From JAKASV01 sp963754845 (lineage in GTDB: Bacteria > Babelota > Babeliae > Babelales > Vermiphilaceae), in the NCBI GenBank assembly GCA_963754845.1, contig CAVWHE010000004.1, positions 124,001 to 188,000 on the forward strand: a DNA stretch of 64,000 nucleotides, written 5' to 3'. The position numbers were made by a program, and so were the translations under genes. Of this stretch, positions 55,139 through 64,000 are shown piece after piece (positions within the stretch are counted from its first letter, which is position 1; each line of letters opens with the position of its first letter). Under the pieces are notes generated by a model that was not told where the DNA came from, made no database searches, and saw nothing but the letters and a program-made list of their open reading frames with translations.

Positions 55139-56458
55139 TCAAGAAGTCACATTGTGCACATTATGCGAGCTTCGGCTTTCAAGATAGTCAATCATGCCCT
55201 CAAGAAGTGTATCACGCCAGAGGTACGTTGGTCCCCCAAGCATGGCCATGGCAACACAATGGCCGCTATCGGCGATACAAAGCTTATAAATATGGCATCC
55301 ATCGCCATGGTCAGTACGTAACTTGCGAAGGATGATACCGGTGACCGGACTTACGAGGACAGACATGGGGCGGTCGGCGGCACTGGCAAATATATAAGGC
55401 CCAGCCGCGAATGGGAAAAGAGAGCTACGGTTAAAATTGATCTTCATGTGGCGGGTGGGCGGCTGAGTTACATCGCGGATACATACCGTCTTAGTGAAAA
55501 TATCAACAGACATAACAGTCTGTGTGCCTGCCGACAGCGTAGCCATGGTGCAAAATTCTTGGGGATCATTTGTGCAAGGGGGCAGCACGCTGATACTGTG
55601 GTGGCTGGGATCAATGAGGAAACTGTCACTGGCATGATTGATACATGACAGGATAATGCTGCCGTCATCGCATGAGCCAACCGCTAGGGCATCAGCGGGT
55701 ACGTCATGGGAGTAATCAATGGTGAAAATTTTTTTACTGTCCTCTATGCGCCATGTGGTAACGATGCCGTTGTGATAGGCTGCGACCGCGTGGTTATTAT
55801 CAGGCAGTAAGAACGTGAAAACCCTGCAATCTTGTGCTGGCAGGTTTTCAGCGAGGCATTTACGTGTCCCGTTTATCAGGTCAACGGAAAAAATAGCGTA
55901 TGCCTTGGCAACAACAAGATACCTTCCGTCCGGCGATATACGTGATTCATTCCATGACTCAGCGTCCAACGTTTCGTCGCTTCTGAGTGTACTTCGAGAG
56001 CGTGTATCGATAACGTGGCGATAAGAATATCGCCTTGCGCCCTCATAGTAGATGATTTCGGCAACGAGCGTGCGCCCATCCGGGGAAAGGCAAACGACCG
56101 CATAGTCGCCAAAATTGCATCCGAAGCAAATCTTGCTTTTGACGACTCCGTACTTCCAGGCATAGCGGTGACGATAGGCGTCGACAACCTTGGCGACGGC
56201 CTCAATGGGCATAGACATTATACCTGAGCGCTGCTGTATTGACCCCCACGGAAGGCCTTCCTTGGCAAGATCGGCGATGCTTTGAGCTACTCTTGACGCC
56301 GACAGCGTTGCAAGGGAGGAGGCAAGCACCTCACCCTCTATACGCACGTGTCGTTGTCTGTGTTCACGGTGAACGCGATGGTCGGCACCACAAAGGCCGA
56401 GGGACATGATGATGAATTGGACAAGAATGCAAAAACGGGCACATGCTCCGGTATACAT
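55139..56458 (-). CDS. Exported beta-propeller-like protein, paralogue B
   Basis: The 439-residue protein has a signal peptide (FCILVQFIIMSLGLCGADH), a helical part with MPIEAVAKVVDAYRHRYAWK, and repeated strands typical of WD40/YVTN propellers (VCLSPDGRTLVAE, RISPDGRYLVVAKAYAIFSV, CIADSGHCVAMAMLGGPTYL). GGAG before the ATG at 56458 supports the start. It ends 79 bp before paralogue A begins and is probably co-transcribed with it. No catalytic motif is visible. Confidence 0.7.
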   Translation of the reverse strand: MYTGACARFCILVQFIIMSLGLCGADHRVHREHRQRHVRIEGEVLASSLATLSASRVAQSIADLAKEGLPWGSIQQRSGIMSMPIEAVAKVVDAYRHRYAWKYGVVKSKICFGCNFGDYAVVCLSPDGRTLVAEIIYYEGARRYSYRHVIDTRSRSTLRSDETLDAESWNESRISPDGRYLVVAKAYAIFSVDLINGTRKCLAENLPAQDCRVFTFLLPDNNHAVAAYHNGIVTTWRIEDSKKIFTIDYSHDVPADALAVGSCDDGSIILSCINHASDSFLIDPSHHSISVLPPCTNDPQEFCTMATLSAGTQTVMSVDIFTKTVCIRDVTQPPTRHMKINFNRSSLFPFAAGPYIFASAADRPMSVLVSPVTGIILRKLRTDHGDGCHIYKLCIADSGHCVAMAMLGGPTYLWRDTLLEGMIDYLESRSSHNVHNVTS

Positions 56459-56951
56459 CGTAATGCTCCACAAGGTTTTTGAGGGCCTGACGCGGACAAG
56501 TGACATGAGACATACAACGCGTCGTAGCCCATACTGAAAAAACACGATCTTCATCCTAAAGCAAAACGCAGCCACTGTCATATGCTTGCGGTTATGGTGG
56601 CCTCTGTAATAAAATTTTATTAATTAGAATTATAATGTCGCACACTCATTGTGTCAAAACAAATTTGAATTTTTTTATCATAAACAGAAGTGTAAAAAAG
56701 CACAAAATGAATTTAATATACTTGATTTTGCAATGATAAATTTGACATCCTGAGGGAAAGCGAGCGTTCGGCTGCGCGGGCAAGGAGGGGTCGGCGTTCG
56801 CTGACCACGGGTATGGCCGAACTTCTGCTTATGTGCTTGTGCAACATTTATTTCGCACTCGACGCTGCCCGGTGGTGCAGTGGAGCCGGACTTGAAGGTT
56901 GCTCAAAAGGTTGCTCAATCGGTAGAGGGTTTTAAAAAATGGGAGGGTCTC
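56459..56951. other. Divergent intergenic region
   Basis: About 490 bp, with an A/T-rich tract at 56600-56760 likely to hold promoters for both directions, and a direct repeat AAGGTTGCTCAAAAGGTTGCTCAA at 56895-56918. No gene or RNA seen. Confidence 0.4.
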
Positions 56952-57122
56952 ATGAGAGAACTCTCTTTTTGCTATGTGCTGGCGATAGTTGCAGTAGTAA
57001 CCGGCGTCGGATCTTGTTATGTACCAGCGCTTGAGGCAGGAGGGGATGAGTATCTACCTGACAAGGAATGGCGGCCTTTGCCCAGTGGAAGACGTATTAC
57101 CTCCTGGAAGGTGTTGGTACCC

Positions 57123-58847
57123 ACATTGGGCAGCTTGTAAGAAAGAACGGATGATTTAACTTTGCACTCATGGAGGGGTAAAGGCGAAAGGCTCATTTAA
57201 GCACCTGGCAGGGAAAAATGCAGACAAAAGTAGAGAGGCTCGATCATCTTGGGGTAGTTACCGGGGTCATGAGGGATCTAAAAATTTCCCAACTCATCGA
57301 TGATCTTGTTGGAACCGACAGTCAGGAGGAAATAACGACAGGAGAGGCCGTTGTAGCGATGATATTGAACGGATTGGGTTTCTCTGATCGCCCCCTCATG
57401 CTCACTCCCCAATTCTTCGAGAATAAGCCATTGCGCCTGCTTTTTTGCAAGGATGTGGAAGCTGAAACTTTTAATCGGTACAAGTTGGGCAGGGCCTTGG
57501 ATACAATCTACGACTATGGTTGCCAGGCCCTGTTTAGCAAAGTTGCCATGGCAGCGTGTGTTACCGAGAAAGTTGATCAAAGGTACCAGCATGCAGACAC
57601 AACAACGTTTTCGCTGAGCGGCCAGTATAATCACGAGCTTGATGGTGCCGATGTCGTCGTGGCGCATGGTTATTCGAAGGATAAACGCCCTGACCTTAAA
57701 CAAGTCATCCTTGAACTACTGGCAACACAAGATGCAGGAATTCCCTTGGCCGTGCGCACATGGAAGGGCAACGAATCCGATAACGTAATTCTTGCACAGC
57801 GAGCAAAGGAGCTGGTTGAGAAATTTAAGGCAAGCAACGAGTCTAGGTGCCTCATCGCCGATTCCAAGCTCTATTTTGCCGGCAATGCTGCCTCCTTGAG
57901 CGCCATAAACTTTATAACCAGAGTTCCCTCGACGATAAAAAAGGAACATGAATCGGTTGCCACGGCCGTCAGCGAGAATGTTTGGTCACGAGTTGACGAT
58001 GACTATCAGCTGCGCGAATTTCCCATTTTTCACTTTGGCTTTCCCCAGCGCTGGATTGTGGTACAATCTGAGGCAGCACGCACGCGTGCCGTCAAATCAG
58101 TCGAAAGAGATGTCGCACGTGACTACGCATTGCTCAAAGAGCAGCTTGGCAAGGCAGCCAAAAGGACGTTTGCATGCCAGGAAGACGTAGAAAAGGAGAT
58201 CACTTGTTTGAAAAAAAAGGCACGCTTTCATACGCTCGAGGAGGTTTCGGTCGAGAGCCTCGTGCACCATGAAAAGCCTGGCCGCCCCTCGATGGATGAT
58301 GCGTCGAAAAAATATGTCTACAGGCTGCGTGGTACATTCGTCCCAAAGAGTGGGGTCATCGAAACCGAGATAGCTCACAGGGCCTGTTTTGTCCTTGCAA
58401 CAACGGTGGGCCACGAGGTTTCTCCCGACGAAATTTTGCGGCATTACAAAGGCCAGGATTGCGTAGAAAAGGGCTTTGCCTTTTTGAAACACCCGTCCTT
58501 CTTTGCTTCATCCCTGTTTCTAAAGAAAGAGTCTCGGATACAGGCTCTGCTTGTCGTCATGACCCTGGCGTTACTCGTTTACTCCATCGGACAAAGGCGT
58601 TTGCGAAGTGCTCTCAAAACTCTCAATGAGACGCTGCCAAACCAAATAAATCGTCCGACAAAGCGTCCGACCTTGCGGTGGATTTTTCAAATCCTTGATG
58701 GCATAAGCGTAGTGACAGTTAGTATCAATAACGTTACAAGGACCTTGCTAGACGGCATGACAAGTCTCAGAAAAAAGATTCTCGCCTTCTTTGGTCATGA
58801 AGTCGCCCAAATATATGGCGTGGCCGAGGGCGAGGGTTGCCCAATGT
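57123..58847 (+). mobile_element. IS1634-family-like insertion sequence
   Basis: Ends are marked by a short inverted repeat, ACATTGGGCAGC at 57123-57134 and the complement of ACATTGGGCAAC at 58836-58847, enclosing one transposase gene. A target duplication is not evident. Only the limits of the inverted repeats define the ends, so a few bases of uncertainty remain. Confidence 0.75.
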
Positions 58848-58849
58848 AG
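57218..58849 (+). CDS. IS1634-family-like transposase
   Basis: The 543-residue transposase has a DUF4277-type N-terminus (LDHLGVVTGVMRDLKISQLI then VVAMILNGLGFSDRPL...PQFFENKPLRLLF), the first catalytic Asp in HADTTTFSLSG, a second near CLIADSKLYF, and a C-terminal region with GQDCVEKGFAFLKHPSFFAS carrying the Glu. The frame is intact and its stop codon overlaps the IS end. An internal 230-bp stretch is repeated at 8903-9132. Confidence 0.92.
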   Translation: MQTKVERLDHLGVVTGVMRDLKISQLIDDLVGTDSQEEITTGEAVVAMILNGLGFSDRPLMLTPQFFENKPLRLLFCKDVEAETFNRYKLGRALDTIYDYGCQALFSKVAMAACVTEKVDQRYQHADTTTFSLSGQYNHELDGADVVVAHGYSKDKRPDLKQVILELLATQDAGIPLAVRTWKGNESDNVILAQRAKELVEKFKASNESRCLIADSKLYFAGNAASLSAINFITRVPSTIKKEHESVATAVSENVWSRVDDDYQLREFPIFHFGFPQRWIVVQSEAARTRAVKSVERDVARDYALLKEQLGKAAKRTFACQEDVEKEITCLKKKARFHTLEEVSVESLVHHEKPGRPSMDDASKKYVYRLRGTFVPKSGVIETEIAHRACFVLATTVGHEVSPDEILRHYKGQDCVEKGFAFLKHPSFFASSLFLKKESRIQALLVVMTLALLVYSIGQRRLRSALKTLNETLPNQINRPTKRPTLRWIFQILDGISVVTVSINNVTRTLLDGMTSLRKKILAFFGHEVAQIYGVAEGEGCPM

Positions 58850-59177
58850 GTGGGAAGACTCCGTACCCGATGGCAAAAAAATCACTCTCAAACGCGATAA
58901 TGTGGTAAGGGATACGATGATCACAGCCGCTACCAAGTAGGGCACATCAGTACCGGCCTACGAAGGGCACGCACGTACGGGCATGTGTCTGATGCGTGCG
59001 GTCCCTGTTTGAAGACGCTGAAGACGCTGAGGTGTGCCAAGCGACTTTTTGCACCATCGCGTACAAACCCAATGACCTCGCTCGGATACGCCTCCCTCAT
59101 TGCGCGCAAAAAATATTTACCGGGAACTCCTGCAAAATATACCCCTTACGGTTGACGTGGGGGATAATTCATCTAAA

Positions 59178-59214
59178 ATACCTCAAGATAGGGTTTTGTC
59201 TCATAATGAGGTAT
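59178..59214 (+). promoter_or_regulatory. Inverted repeat over the PadR gene's ribosome binding site
   Basis: ATACCTCA (59178-59185) and TGAGGTAT (59207-59214) form perfect 8-bp arms, 21 bp apart, ending just before the GTG at 59219. The right arm contains the GAGG ribosome binding site. It could be an operator for PadR or an RNA hairpin hiding the site. Confidence 0.45.
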
Positions 59215-59218
59215 AGGT

Positions 59219-59788
59219 GTGTACGTGAAAAGAACTAACAAGAGTAGGTATGCAATTCTCGGGATGCTCTTTGACAAAACCTTGACTGGTTATGAAATAA
59301 AAAAATTTATGGAGCGCTCGACGGCTCATTTTTGGCACGAATCTGATGCTTCCATCTATCCCATGCTCAAAAAACTCGCACATGAGGGCACGATCCAAGC
59401 ACAGGATACCTTCAAAGGAAAGCACGGAAGCACGAGCTACACCACCACACCATCCGGAAAGGCTGAGTTTTCCGCGTGGATGGCTGGCAACGTTGTCCCT
59501 GAAACTCACCGTGACGAGCTTCTTTTAAGGCTTTTTTTTGGTGCAACCATTTCGCACGAGCACACCGTCCACCTCCTTAAAACACAGCTCAAAAAAATGC
59601 AAGAGTCTCTCACGTATTTTTCCTCTATCCAAACGTATGTCGAGGGGTATGCTATGCCGGAGGGTTCTTCTGATAATCCGCACAAACTATTCTGGAAGAT
59701 GACGCTCAGGAACGGAATTCTCCAAACTGAGGCCCAGGCAGCCTGGCTTGAGGAATGTCTTGATATTTTGAAAAGAGACAAGTCATAA
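59219..59788 (+). CDS. PadR-family transcriptional regulator
   Basis: The 189-residue protein has the PadR winged helix: SRYAILGMLFDKTLTGYEIK, HFWHESDASIYPMLKKLAHE and a beta-hairpin wing (KGKHGSTSYTTTPSGKAEF). A C-terminal helical dimerisation part follows (VHLLKTQLKKMQESLTYFSS). PadR proteins usually repress a neighbouring gene in response to a small molecule. It precedes an FAD oxidoreductase by 15 bp on the same strand, the likely target. It starts with GTG, with GAGG seven bases upstream. Confidence 0.92.
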   Translation: MYVKRTNKSRYAILGMLFDKTLTGYEIKKFMERSTAHFWHESDASIYPMLKKLAHEGTIQAQDTFKGKHGSTSYTTTPSGKAEFSAWMAGNVVPETHRDELLLRLFFGATISHEHTVHLLKTQLKKMQESLTYFSSIQTYVEGYAMPEGSSDNPHKLFWKMTLRNGILQTEAQAAWLEECLDILKRDKS

Positions 59789-59803
59789 GCGCAAAGGACG
59801 TCC

Positions 59804-61435
59804 ATGTTAAAAAAAACTCTTGTTGCTGTCATCACGGCGACAGTAACCGGGGTGGTTGTTGTGGGATTGCTTGTTGTGATGTTTTTTAGGCCGGGGAACT
59901 GCCTGAGTAAGCGACCAACATGGACCGTTGTCCTGGATAAAAATAAGTCAAAAGCGGCCGATGAATACGATGTTATCGTCGTCGGCGCTGGCCTGGGAGG
60001 CCTCACCTCGGCAGCATTGCTTACGCAGGAGGGCTACAAAACCCTTGTTCTTGAACAAGCGCCACGCGTTGGAGGCTATGCATCACGCATTGATTTTGAT
60101 GGGTACGCTGCATTTTATGGGGCCGAGGACATCGCCGGAGTCGAGTATGGCTCGGTGGGGTACCTGGTGCGTCGCTTGGGATATGATCCAAAGGACCTTT
60201 TTGTTCCCGCGGCACGCCGGTTCATATTCGATGGGCAAACCATCGATATTCCTGCAGGCCCTGGCCAATTTGAAGACGTACTTGTGAAAATTTTTCCGGC
60301 GGATGAGCAAGCACTCCATGCCTTTTTTAACGATGCAAGCAAGGCATTTCAGGAGATCTACGAGCCCTCCATAATTCACACCTATGGAATACCGTTGAGC
60401 AAAGAAGAACTCTACAAACTCCTGACACTCGGGCAGTTGATGCTCTACGGCAGAACGCATAGGCACCTGCGAGATTGGCTAAGCACAACGTTTCAAGAAA
60501 AGTTGGACGAGCATTTTGCCAACAAGCGCATACAAAACATGCTTTGCAGCCTGCTCGGCTACATAGGCGCCAGTAGAACATCTCCTGCCCTCTTTGTGCT
60601 TGTGGGGACTCTTACCTATTTCATCAACGGCAGTCATTACCTGCGCGGAGGACCCCAGGCGCTGGCTGACCTCATGTCCCGTTATATCGTTGAACACGGT
60701 GGGGCGGTCCTCTGCAACACGCGGGCTGAAAAAATCATCACGACCCACAATCAGGTCGCCGGGGTCCGCGCAGGCAATCAAACATTCAAAACTTCAATCG
60801 TTGTCAGCAACGTCAATGCCAAGACTCTCTACACAGAGCTCATTGATACACAGGCACTCCCGGAAATTTTTTTGAGTACAATCAAAAATATAAAAATGGG
60901 CAGATCAAGTGTTATGATAAACCTCGGGATCGACAAGGATTTGTCAAATATGCCAACCTTTTTTGCCGATCTTGATAGACATGTTCATCTCATCGTCCGT
61001 ACGAGCTCGGATGCAACGCTGGCGCCGCAGGGCTGCTCGAGCGTGACTATTCTACACAGAAGTGAATATGGAGAGTGCCCAACGCCCGAATCTCCTTCAT
61101 ACGAGCCTTACGTACAAAAAATCTTCAATGAGGCACTCGCAAGGGCTGAGTTAATCATTCCCGACGTGCGCAAGCACATTGTCGCGCACAACGTAGTGAC
61201 GCCTTACACCTTTGAGCGTACCTTTTTGATGCCAGAGGGCGCAATTTACGGATTTGACGCAAGAACAGCAAAGCCGTTCTTGCAAAAAAGCCCGCTCAAA
61301 GGACTATATTTGGCAAGCGCTTCGGCCCATATCTGCGGCGTCGAAGCCGTCGTCATGGCCGGTATTTGGGTCAGGAACGATATTGTCGGCTGGGACACAC
61401 TCTCCGCCTCAGGCGTCTCACGCCATAACCTGTAG
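59804..61435 (+). CDS. FAD-dependent oxidoreductase, phytoene desaturase/retinol saturase-like
   Basis: The 543-residue protein starts with a membrane-anchoring hydrophobic segment (LVAVITATVTGVVVVGLLVV). A dinucleotide-binding motif follows, YDVIVVGAGLGGLTSAALLT then LVLEQAPRVGGYA, as in carotenoid desaturases and isomerases. The mid part carries YFINGSHYLRGGPQALADLM and RAEKIITTHNQVAGV, and the end GLYLASASAHICGVEAVVMA corresponds to the FAD-closing motif. The substrate is probably a lipid or polyene but cannot be read off. It is likely controlled by the PadR protein. Confidence 0.87.
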   Translation: MLKKTLVAVITATVTGVVVVGLLVVMFFRPGNCLSKRPTWTVVLDKNKSKAADEYDVIVVGAGLGGLTSAALLTQEGYKTLVLEQAPRVGGYASRIDFDGYAAFYGAEDIAGVEYGSVGYLVRRLGYDPKDLFVPAARRFIFDGQTIDIPAGPGQFEDVLVKIFPADEQALHAFFNDASKAFQEIYEPSIIHTYGIPLSKEELYKLLTLGQLMLYGRTHRHLRDWLSTTFQEKLDEHFANKRIQNMLCSLLGYIGASRTSPALFVLVGTLTYFINGSHYLRGGPQALADLMSRYIVEHGGAVLCNTRAEKIITTHNQVAGVRAGNQTFKTSIVVSNVNAKTLYTELIDTQALPEIFLSTIKNIKMGRSSVMINLGIDKDLSNMPTFFADLDRHVHLIVRTSSDATLAPQGCSSVTILHRSEYGECPTPESPSYEPYVQKIFNEALARAELIIPDVRKHIVAHNVVTPYTFERTFLMPEGAIYGFDARTAKPFLQKSPLKGLYLASASAHICGVEAVVMAGIWVRNDIVGWDTLSASGVSRHNL

Positions 61436-61585
61436 GACATAACCTGTACGACTTTTGGTGTTCAATCCGTAGTTACCGTTCCTGGCCACCGATTCAACGG
61501 TAGTCAGGTAGTCAAAGAGCACCCTTGCGGCTGAAGGGCATGGCAAGCAAAGCGAAGAGGGACTCGGCAGAAGCATTCGTAAAAA

Positions 61586-62197
61586 TCAGCGCGACTCTCT
61601 CAGAACACACGTCCCGTCATTGAATCTAAAAAGCAAGTACGGCCTTCGCAGCGGTGGCAAAAAGACATGAACACATGCAAGCTTTTCGACCTCGCCGTGT
61701 GAGAGATTCGTAAAAAATTGAGCACCGCCGGCATATTCAAGTGTCCCTGGAGATGTCGTGCTCTCCTGCATTGTCATGAATCCGATGGCGCACCCTTCAC
61801 CGCCGGCGAGCGTTGGAAAGTTGATGGTCGCTGCTGTGGGCAGGCCGTGTCCAAGACCATAGTAATTATCAAGCACTGTTTCTGACAGTGTACGCCCGGC
61901 ATTATTGCGCATTACGAGCTTTATAGGGCAGCTGAGCTCATTGTGTAAGCCGACGCTGTGAAGGTTGACAACCCTCATATGCCCGGCAATGTCATGAAGA
62001 ACGGTCTCGGGAACTGCACAACGAACCTCACAACCGTGAGCGTCCACGGACGGCTGCGACATGCTGCCAAGAAATTCGGCGTTCCACGAGTTCAAGACAT
62101 CGTCACCTCCACCCCCCCTGGCTGCCGCACCTTTCAATGGGCATAACCATGCGAGACTCACGAGAAGCACCATCGTTATCATGCGTGCACTATTCAT
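61586..62197 (-). CDS. Predicted secreted protein of unknown function
   Basis: The 203-residue protein has a signal peptide (MNSARMITMVLLVSLAWLCP ... AAARG) and a mainly beta-type body, with four cysteines among which CEVRC, and NLHSVGLHNELSCPIKLVM and PYLLFRFNDGTCVL near the end. No family recognised. GAGGACGGCT before the ATG at 62197 supports that start. Confidence 0.65.
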   Translation of the reverse strand: MNSARMITMVLLVSLAWLCPLKGAAARGGGGDDVLNSWNAEFLGSMSQPSVDAHGCEVRCAVPETVLHDIAGHMRVVNLHSVGLHNELSCPIKLVMRNNAGRTLSETVLDNYYGLGHGLPTAATINFPTLAGGEGCAIGFMTMQESTTSPGTLEYAGGAQFFTNLSHGEVEKLACVHVFLPPLRRPYLLFRFNDGTCVLRESR

Positions 62198-62470
62198 AGC
62201 CGTCCTCATTGTGAAAAATTGTCACAAAAATTGTATATAAAAAAACCACGATTGGGTCAAATGCACAAAAAATATGCCTAGTTTTCAACAGCCTTTTACA
62301 ATTCTACCGAGAAAAAAGGGTTGGCAACGGCTGCGCCGTTGGGCAACACCTTTAAAAAAATGGTACAAAGCCCTTGACTTCGATTCGTATTTTTATAGTG
62401 TGAAGGCGGCTATGCCGTACTGAACGAACGGTCCTGTTAGTGCGCATCTTTTCGTCAAGGGAGAGAGATC

Positions 62471-63532
62471 ATGGTTCACAGACATTTCAGATTGCCGACT
62501 TTCATCCTGCGCGCGCTGGCGACTCTCCTTGTGTGTGTCGCTGATGCTGCCCTTGCGATGCATGTGGCAAGAGCACAAGCAGCGATACAAAGAGGGCTGG
62601 TCGCCGACCTTCTTGCGAACATCGACCACAGCCTTGAGACGGTTGACGTTATTGCTTTTTCGTATGACAGGCCACTCCAACTCTATGCATTTCTTGAATC
62701 GTGTGCGCGCAACATCACGGACATTGCGAGCATGACCGTCATTTACCGCACGAGTGGCGAGCGCTTCGACCGCGCGTACGAACGCATCAAAGAGGACTTC
62801 GATGGTCCGACGTTCGGACATTGGGTTATGCTCAAGCAAGAAAGTTCTCCTGAAAAAAGCTTTGAATTTCTCGTCAAGCACGCACTCGGTGCCGGTACGT
62901 CGCCCTACATCATGTTTGCCGTTGATGACATCATCGTAAAAAACCGCGCCGATCTAGCAGTCTGCACGCGCACACTCAAAAAAACCGCTGCTTATGGTTT
63001 TTACCTGCGCCTGGCACCATATTTGCATTATTGCTACACACTTGACAAACCTCAGCCCCTTCCTCCGCTCGTCTCCATCGGTACATCGATCACCGACGCC
63101 TCCATCCTTTCTTGGTCGTTCAAGGACGGTATGTACGACTGGGCATATCCCCATACTGTCGACATGACGATCTACGCAAAAGTGACCGTAGTTCCCACCA
63201 TCGCGTCACTCACATTCAACAATCCCAATGAACTTGAGGGCCGGTGGCATCGCCTGAGTGGCAGTGTCATGAACCGCAGGGGATTGTGCTTTGATACGTC
63301 AGTTGTTATCAACATTCCTGTTAACCGCGTACAAAATACCTACTGTAACCGCCACATGGACACATGGTCAACCGAGCATCTTCTTGAACTTTTTGAGCGC
63401 GACTTCAAACTTGACATCGCTTCTCTTTATGGCATACGTAACGAAAGTTGCCACAGCGCGTACAACATAACCTTTGTTGAGCGCAACCATGCGCACCTCC
63501 CGCCACCGTCGCCAGCATCCTTACAAACGTAG
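62471..63532 (+). CDS. Exported glycosyltransferase-like protein
   Basis: The 353-residue protein has a signal peptide (FILRALATLLVCVADAALAM). A domain resembling GT-A transferases follows: DVIAFSYDRPLQLYAFLESC opening, SMTVIYRTSGERFDRAY, and the acidic motif YIMFAVDDIIVKNRADL. A PVNRVQNTYCNRHMD segment follows. Its export signal matches the other transferases in the window and suggests extracytoplasmic action. GGGAGAGAGATC precedes the ATG. A TTGACTTC box about 90 bp upstream may be part of its promoter. Confidence 0.72.
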   Translation: MVHRHFRLPTFILRALATLLVCVADAALAMHVARAQAAIQRGLVADLLANIDHSLETVDVIAFSYDRPLQLYAFLESCARNITDIASMTVIYRTSGERFDRAYERIKEDFDGPTFGHWVMLKQESSPEKSFEFLVKHALGAGTSPYIMFAVDDIIVKNRADLAVCTRTLKKTAAYGFYLRLAPYLHYCYTLDKPQPLPPLVSIGTSITDASILSWSFKDGMYDWAYPHTVDMTIYAKVTVVPTIASLTFNNPNELEGRWHRLSGSVMNRRGLCFDTSVVINIPVNRVQNTYCNRHMDTWSTEHLLELFERDFKLDIASLYGIRNESCHSAYNITFVERNHAHLPPPSPASLQT

Positions 63533-64000
63533 CGTTGCAGCGAGATTCTTCAGAAGTCTGCGATTGAAGATCCACAAAATAGTGCAATACGTCGCACTTG
63601 AAAGAACCATCGCCACCAAACATCCTGACAGGCCCCAGCGCGGGATGAGAACTCTATTGAACGTTGCATTAATGAGTACGGCAAGCGCGAGGGAAATCGT
63701 AAACGCACGTGTCTGGCGGTAAAATTGCGCAAGCGTTGAAACAAAAATGGCACCGACAAGGAATGTGTACGAAACAAGCACGCCGACGATGCAGTCGATC
63801 GAGGCGCCGTAGCGCGCAGGAACAATGAGGTAAAGGAGAGGTTTGCCAAGCAACGACCCAAAAGTTATGCATACAAGTGAACCGGCAAGGACGAGGGCCA
63901 TGAGTGCGTGGTGTGAACGTTCGACGTCGCGCATCGATTCCTGCCCCTTGTGTCGCGCATATGCAGCCATAATCGAAGGAATATAGGAGCCTTGAAGGGC
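63521..64000 (-). CDS. Polysaccharide flippase-like membrane protein, C-terminal part (cut by window end)
   Basis: The frame is open to the window edge (ALQGSYIPSIMAAYARHKGQ), so the start lies beyond it. At least three hydrophobic helices follow (LMALVLAGSLVCITFGSLLG, VLVSYTFLVGAIFVSTLAQF and FTISLALAVLINATFNRVLI), with GLSGCLVAMVLSS. This pattern fits the Wzx/MurJ-type (MATE/MVF) flippases of lipid-linked glycans, working with the nearby glycosyltransferases. It overlaps the 3' end of the 62471 gene by 12 bp, convergent. Confidence 0.75.
   Translation of the reverse strand, partial: ALQGSYIPSIMAAYARHKGQESMRDVERSHHALMALVLAGSLVCITFGSLLGKPLLYLIVPARYGASIDCIVGVLVSYTFLVGAIFVSTLAQFYRQTRAFTISLALAVLINATFNRVLIPRWGLSGCLVAMVLSSATYCTILWIFNRRLLKNLAATLRL

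Larger units (their letters stand above)
56952..58940 (+). pseudogene. Small secreted protein gene split by IS1634-type element
   Basis: The 5' part encodes MRELSFCYVLAIVAVVTGVG then SCYVPALEAGGDEYLPDKEW, a signal peptide and short mature part. It runs into the IS at 57123. Beyond the IS, 58851-58940 is an open frame reading WEDSVPDGKKITLKRDNVVR to DTMITAATK and a stop, in the register that would follow if the IS were removed (57122 joined to 58848). The intact protein would be about 90 residues, family unknown. GGGAGGGTCTC precedes the ATG. Confidence 0.6.

Noticed and set aside
1..64000. tRNA or rRNA genes
   Set aside because: I looked for tRNA arms and rRNA-like sequence in the larger intergenic gaps and saw none. 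A covariance-model scan would be needed to exclude an unusual tRNA.

Overview
The window is bacterial chromosome with standard bacterial start signals and roughly balanced base composition. Compact housekeeping genes (yidC, recR, a Xaa-Pro peptidase, topA, recJ, cmk, lysS, rpsT, rpmB, cysS, dnaA, an HtrA-type protease) alternate with many proteins that carry N-terminal signal peptides and have no recognisable bacterial role. Several of these resemble eukaryotic proteins: a WASP-like actin nucleator, a cytosolic-type phospholipase A2, a TQGP/macro-like protein, beta-propellers and exported glycosyltransferases. This suggests a host-associated, protist-infecting lineage. Ca. Dependentiae (TM6) is my best guess, but it is inference; there is no rRNA gene in the window to confirm it.

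Layout. 1-2792 (+): yidC (cut by the window edge), recR and pepP, probably one operon. 2795-6097 (-): small secreted proteins and topA. 6098-10000: an IS982 remnant, a coiled-coil protein and a damaged exported-glycan locus (pyruvyltransferase pseudogene plus glycosyltransferase) invaded by two types of insertion sequence. 10051-16355: secreted proteins, including a very large one split by a frameshift, and a decayed gene. 16451-18888 (-): recJ-cmk with a GTGA overlap. 19072-21798 (+): the putative actin nucleator. 21804-28396 (-): lysS, rpsT, rpmB, an M16 protease and cysS. 28621-30537 (-): three small exported helical proteins. 30862-33500 (+): two paralogous exported glycosyltransferases, the second split by an 848-bp IS5-type element. 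33594-35352 (+): the phosphoesterase and polymerase parts of a LigD system as two overlapping genes. 35425-39604 (-): exported Hsp20-like, cysteine-rich and cPLA2-like proteins. 40009-46806: a membrane protein, a Nudix protein, unknowns, dnaA and htrA. 47139-51263 (+): a surface protein with an internal array of 42-45 residue repeats. 51274-53694: a non-coding array of 298-bp hairpin-rich units with an inverted counterpart. 53665-56458 (-): two propeller-like paralogues. 56952-58940: a small secreted gene split by an IS1634-type element. 59219-61435 (+): a PadR regulator and an FAD oxidoreductase. 61586-64000: a secreted unknown, an exported glycosyltransferase-like protein and the end of a flippase.

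The most notable observation is the C-terminus of the 908-residue protein at 19072-21798. It reads as a WH2 motif, a connector helix and an acidic tail with a conserved tryptophan, the order found in Arp2/3 activators of the WASP family. It also has a second possible actin-binding motif, a ten-proline run and an N-terminal export signal. Together with the cPLA2-like enzyme, the TQGP protein and the exported transferases, the window reads as an effector-rich section of an intracellular bacterium's genome. Gene decay is active: three IS types, two genes split by IS elements, one truncated and fused to IS sequence, and at least three frameshifts, two of them at G runs.
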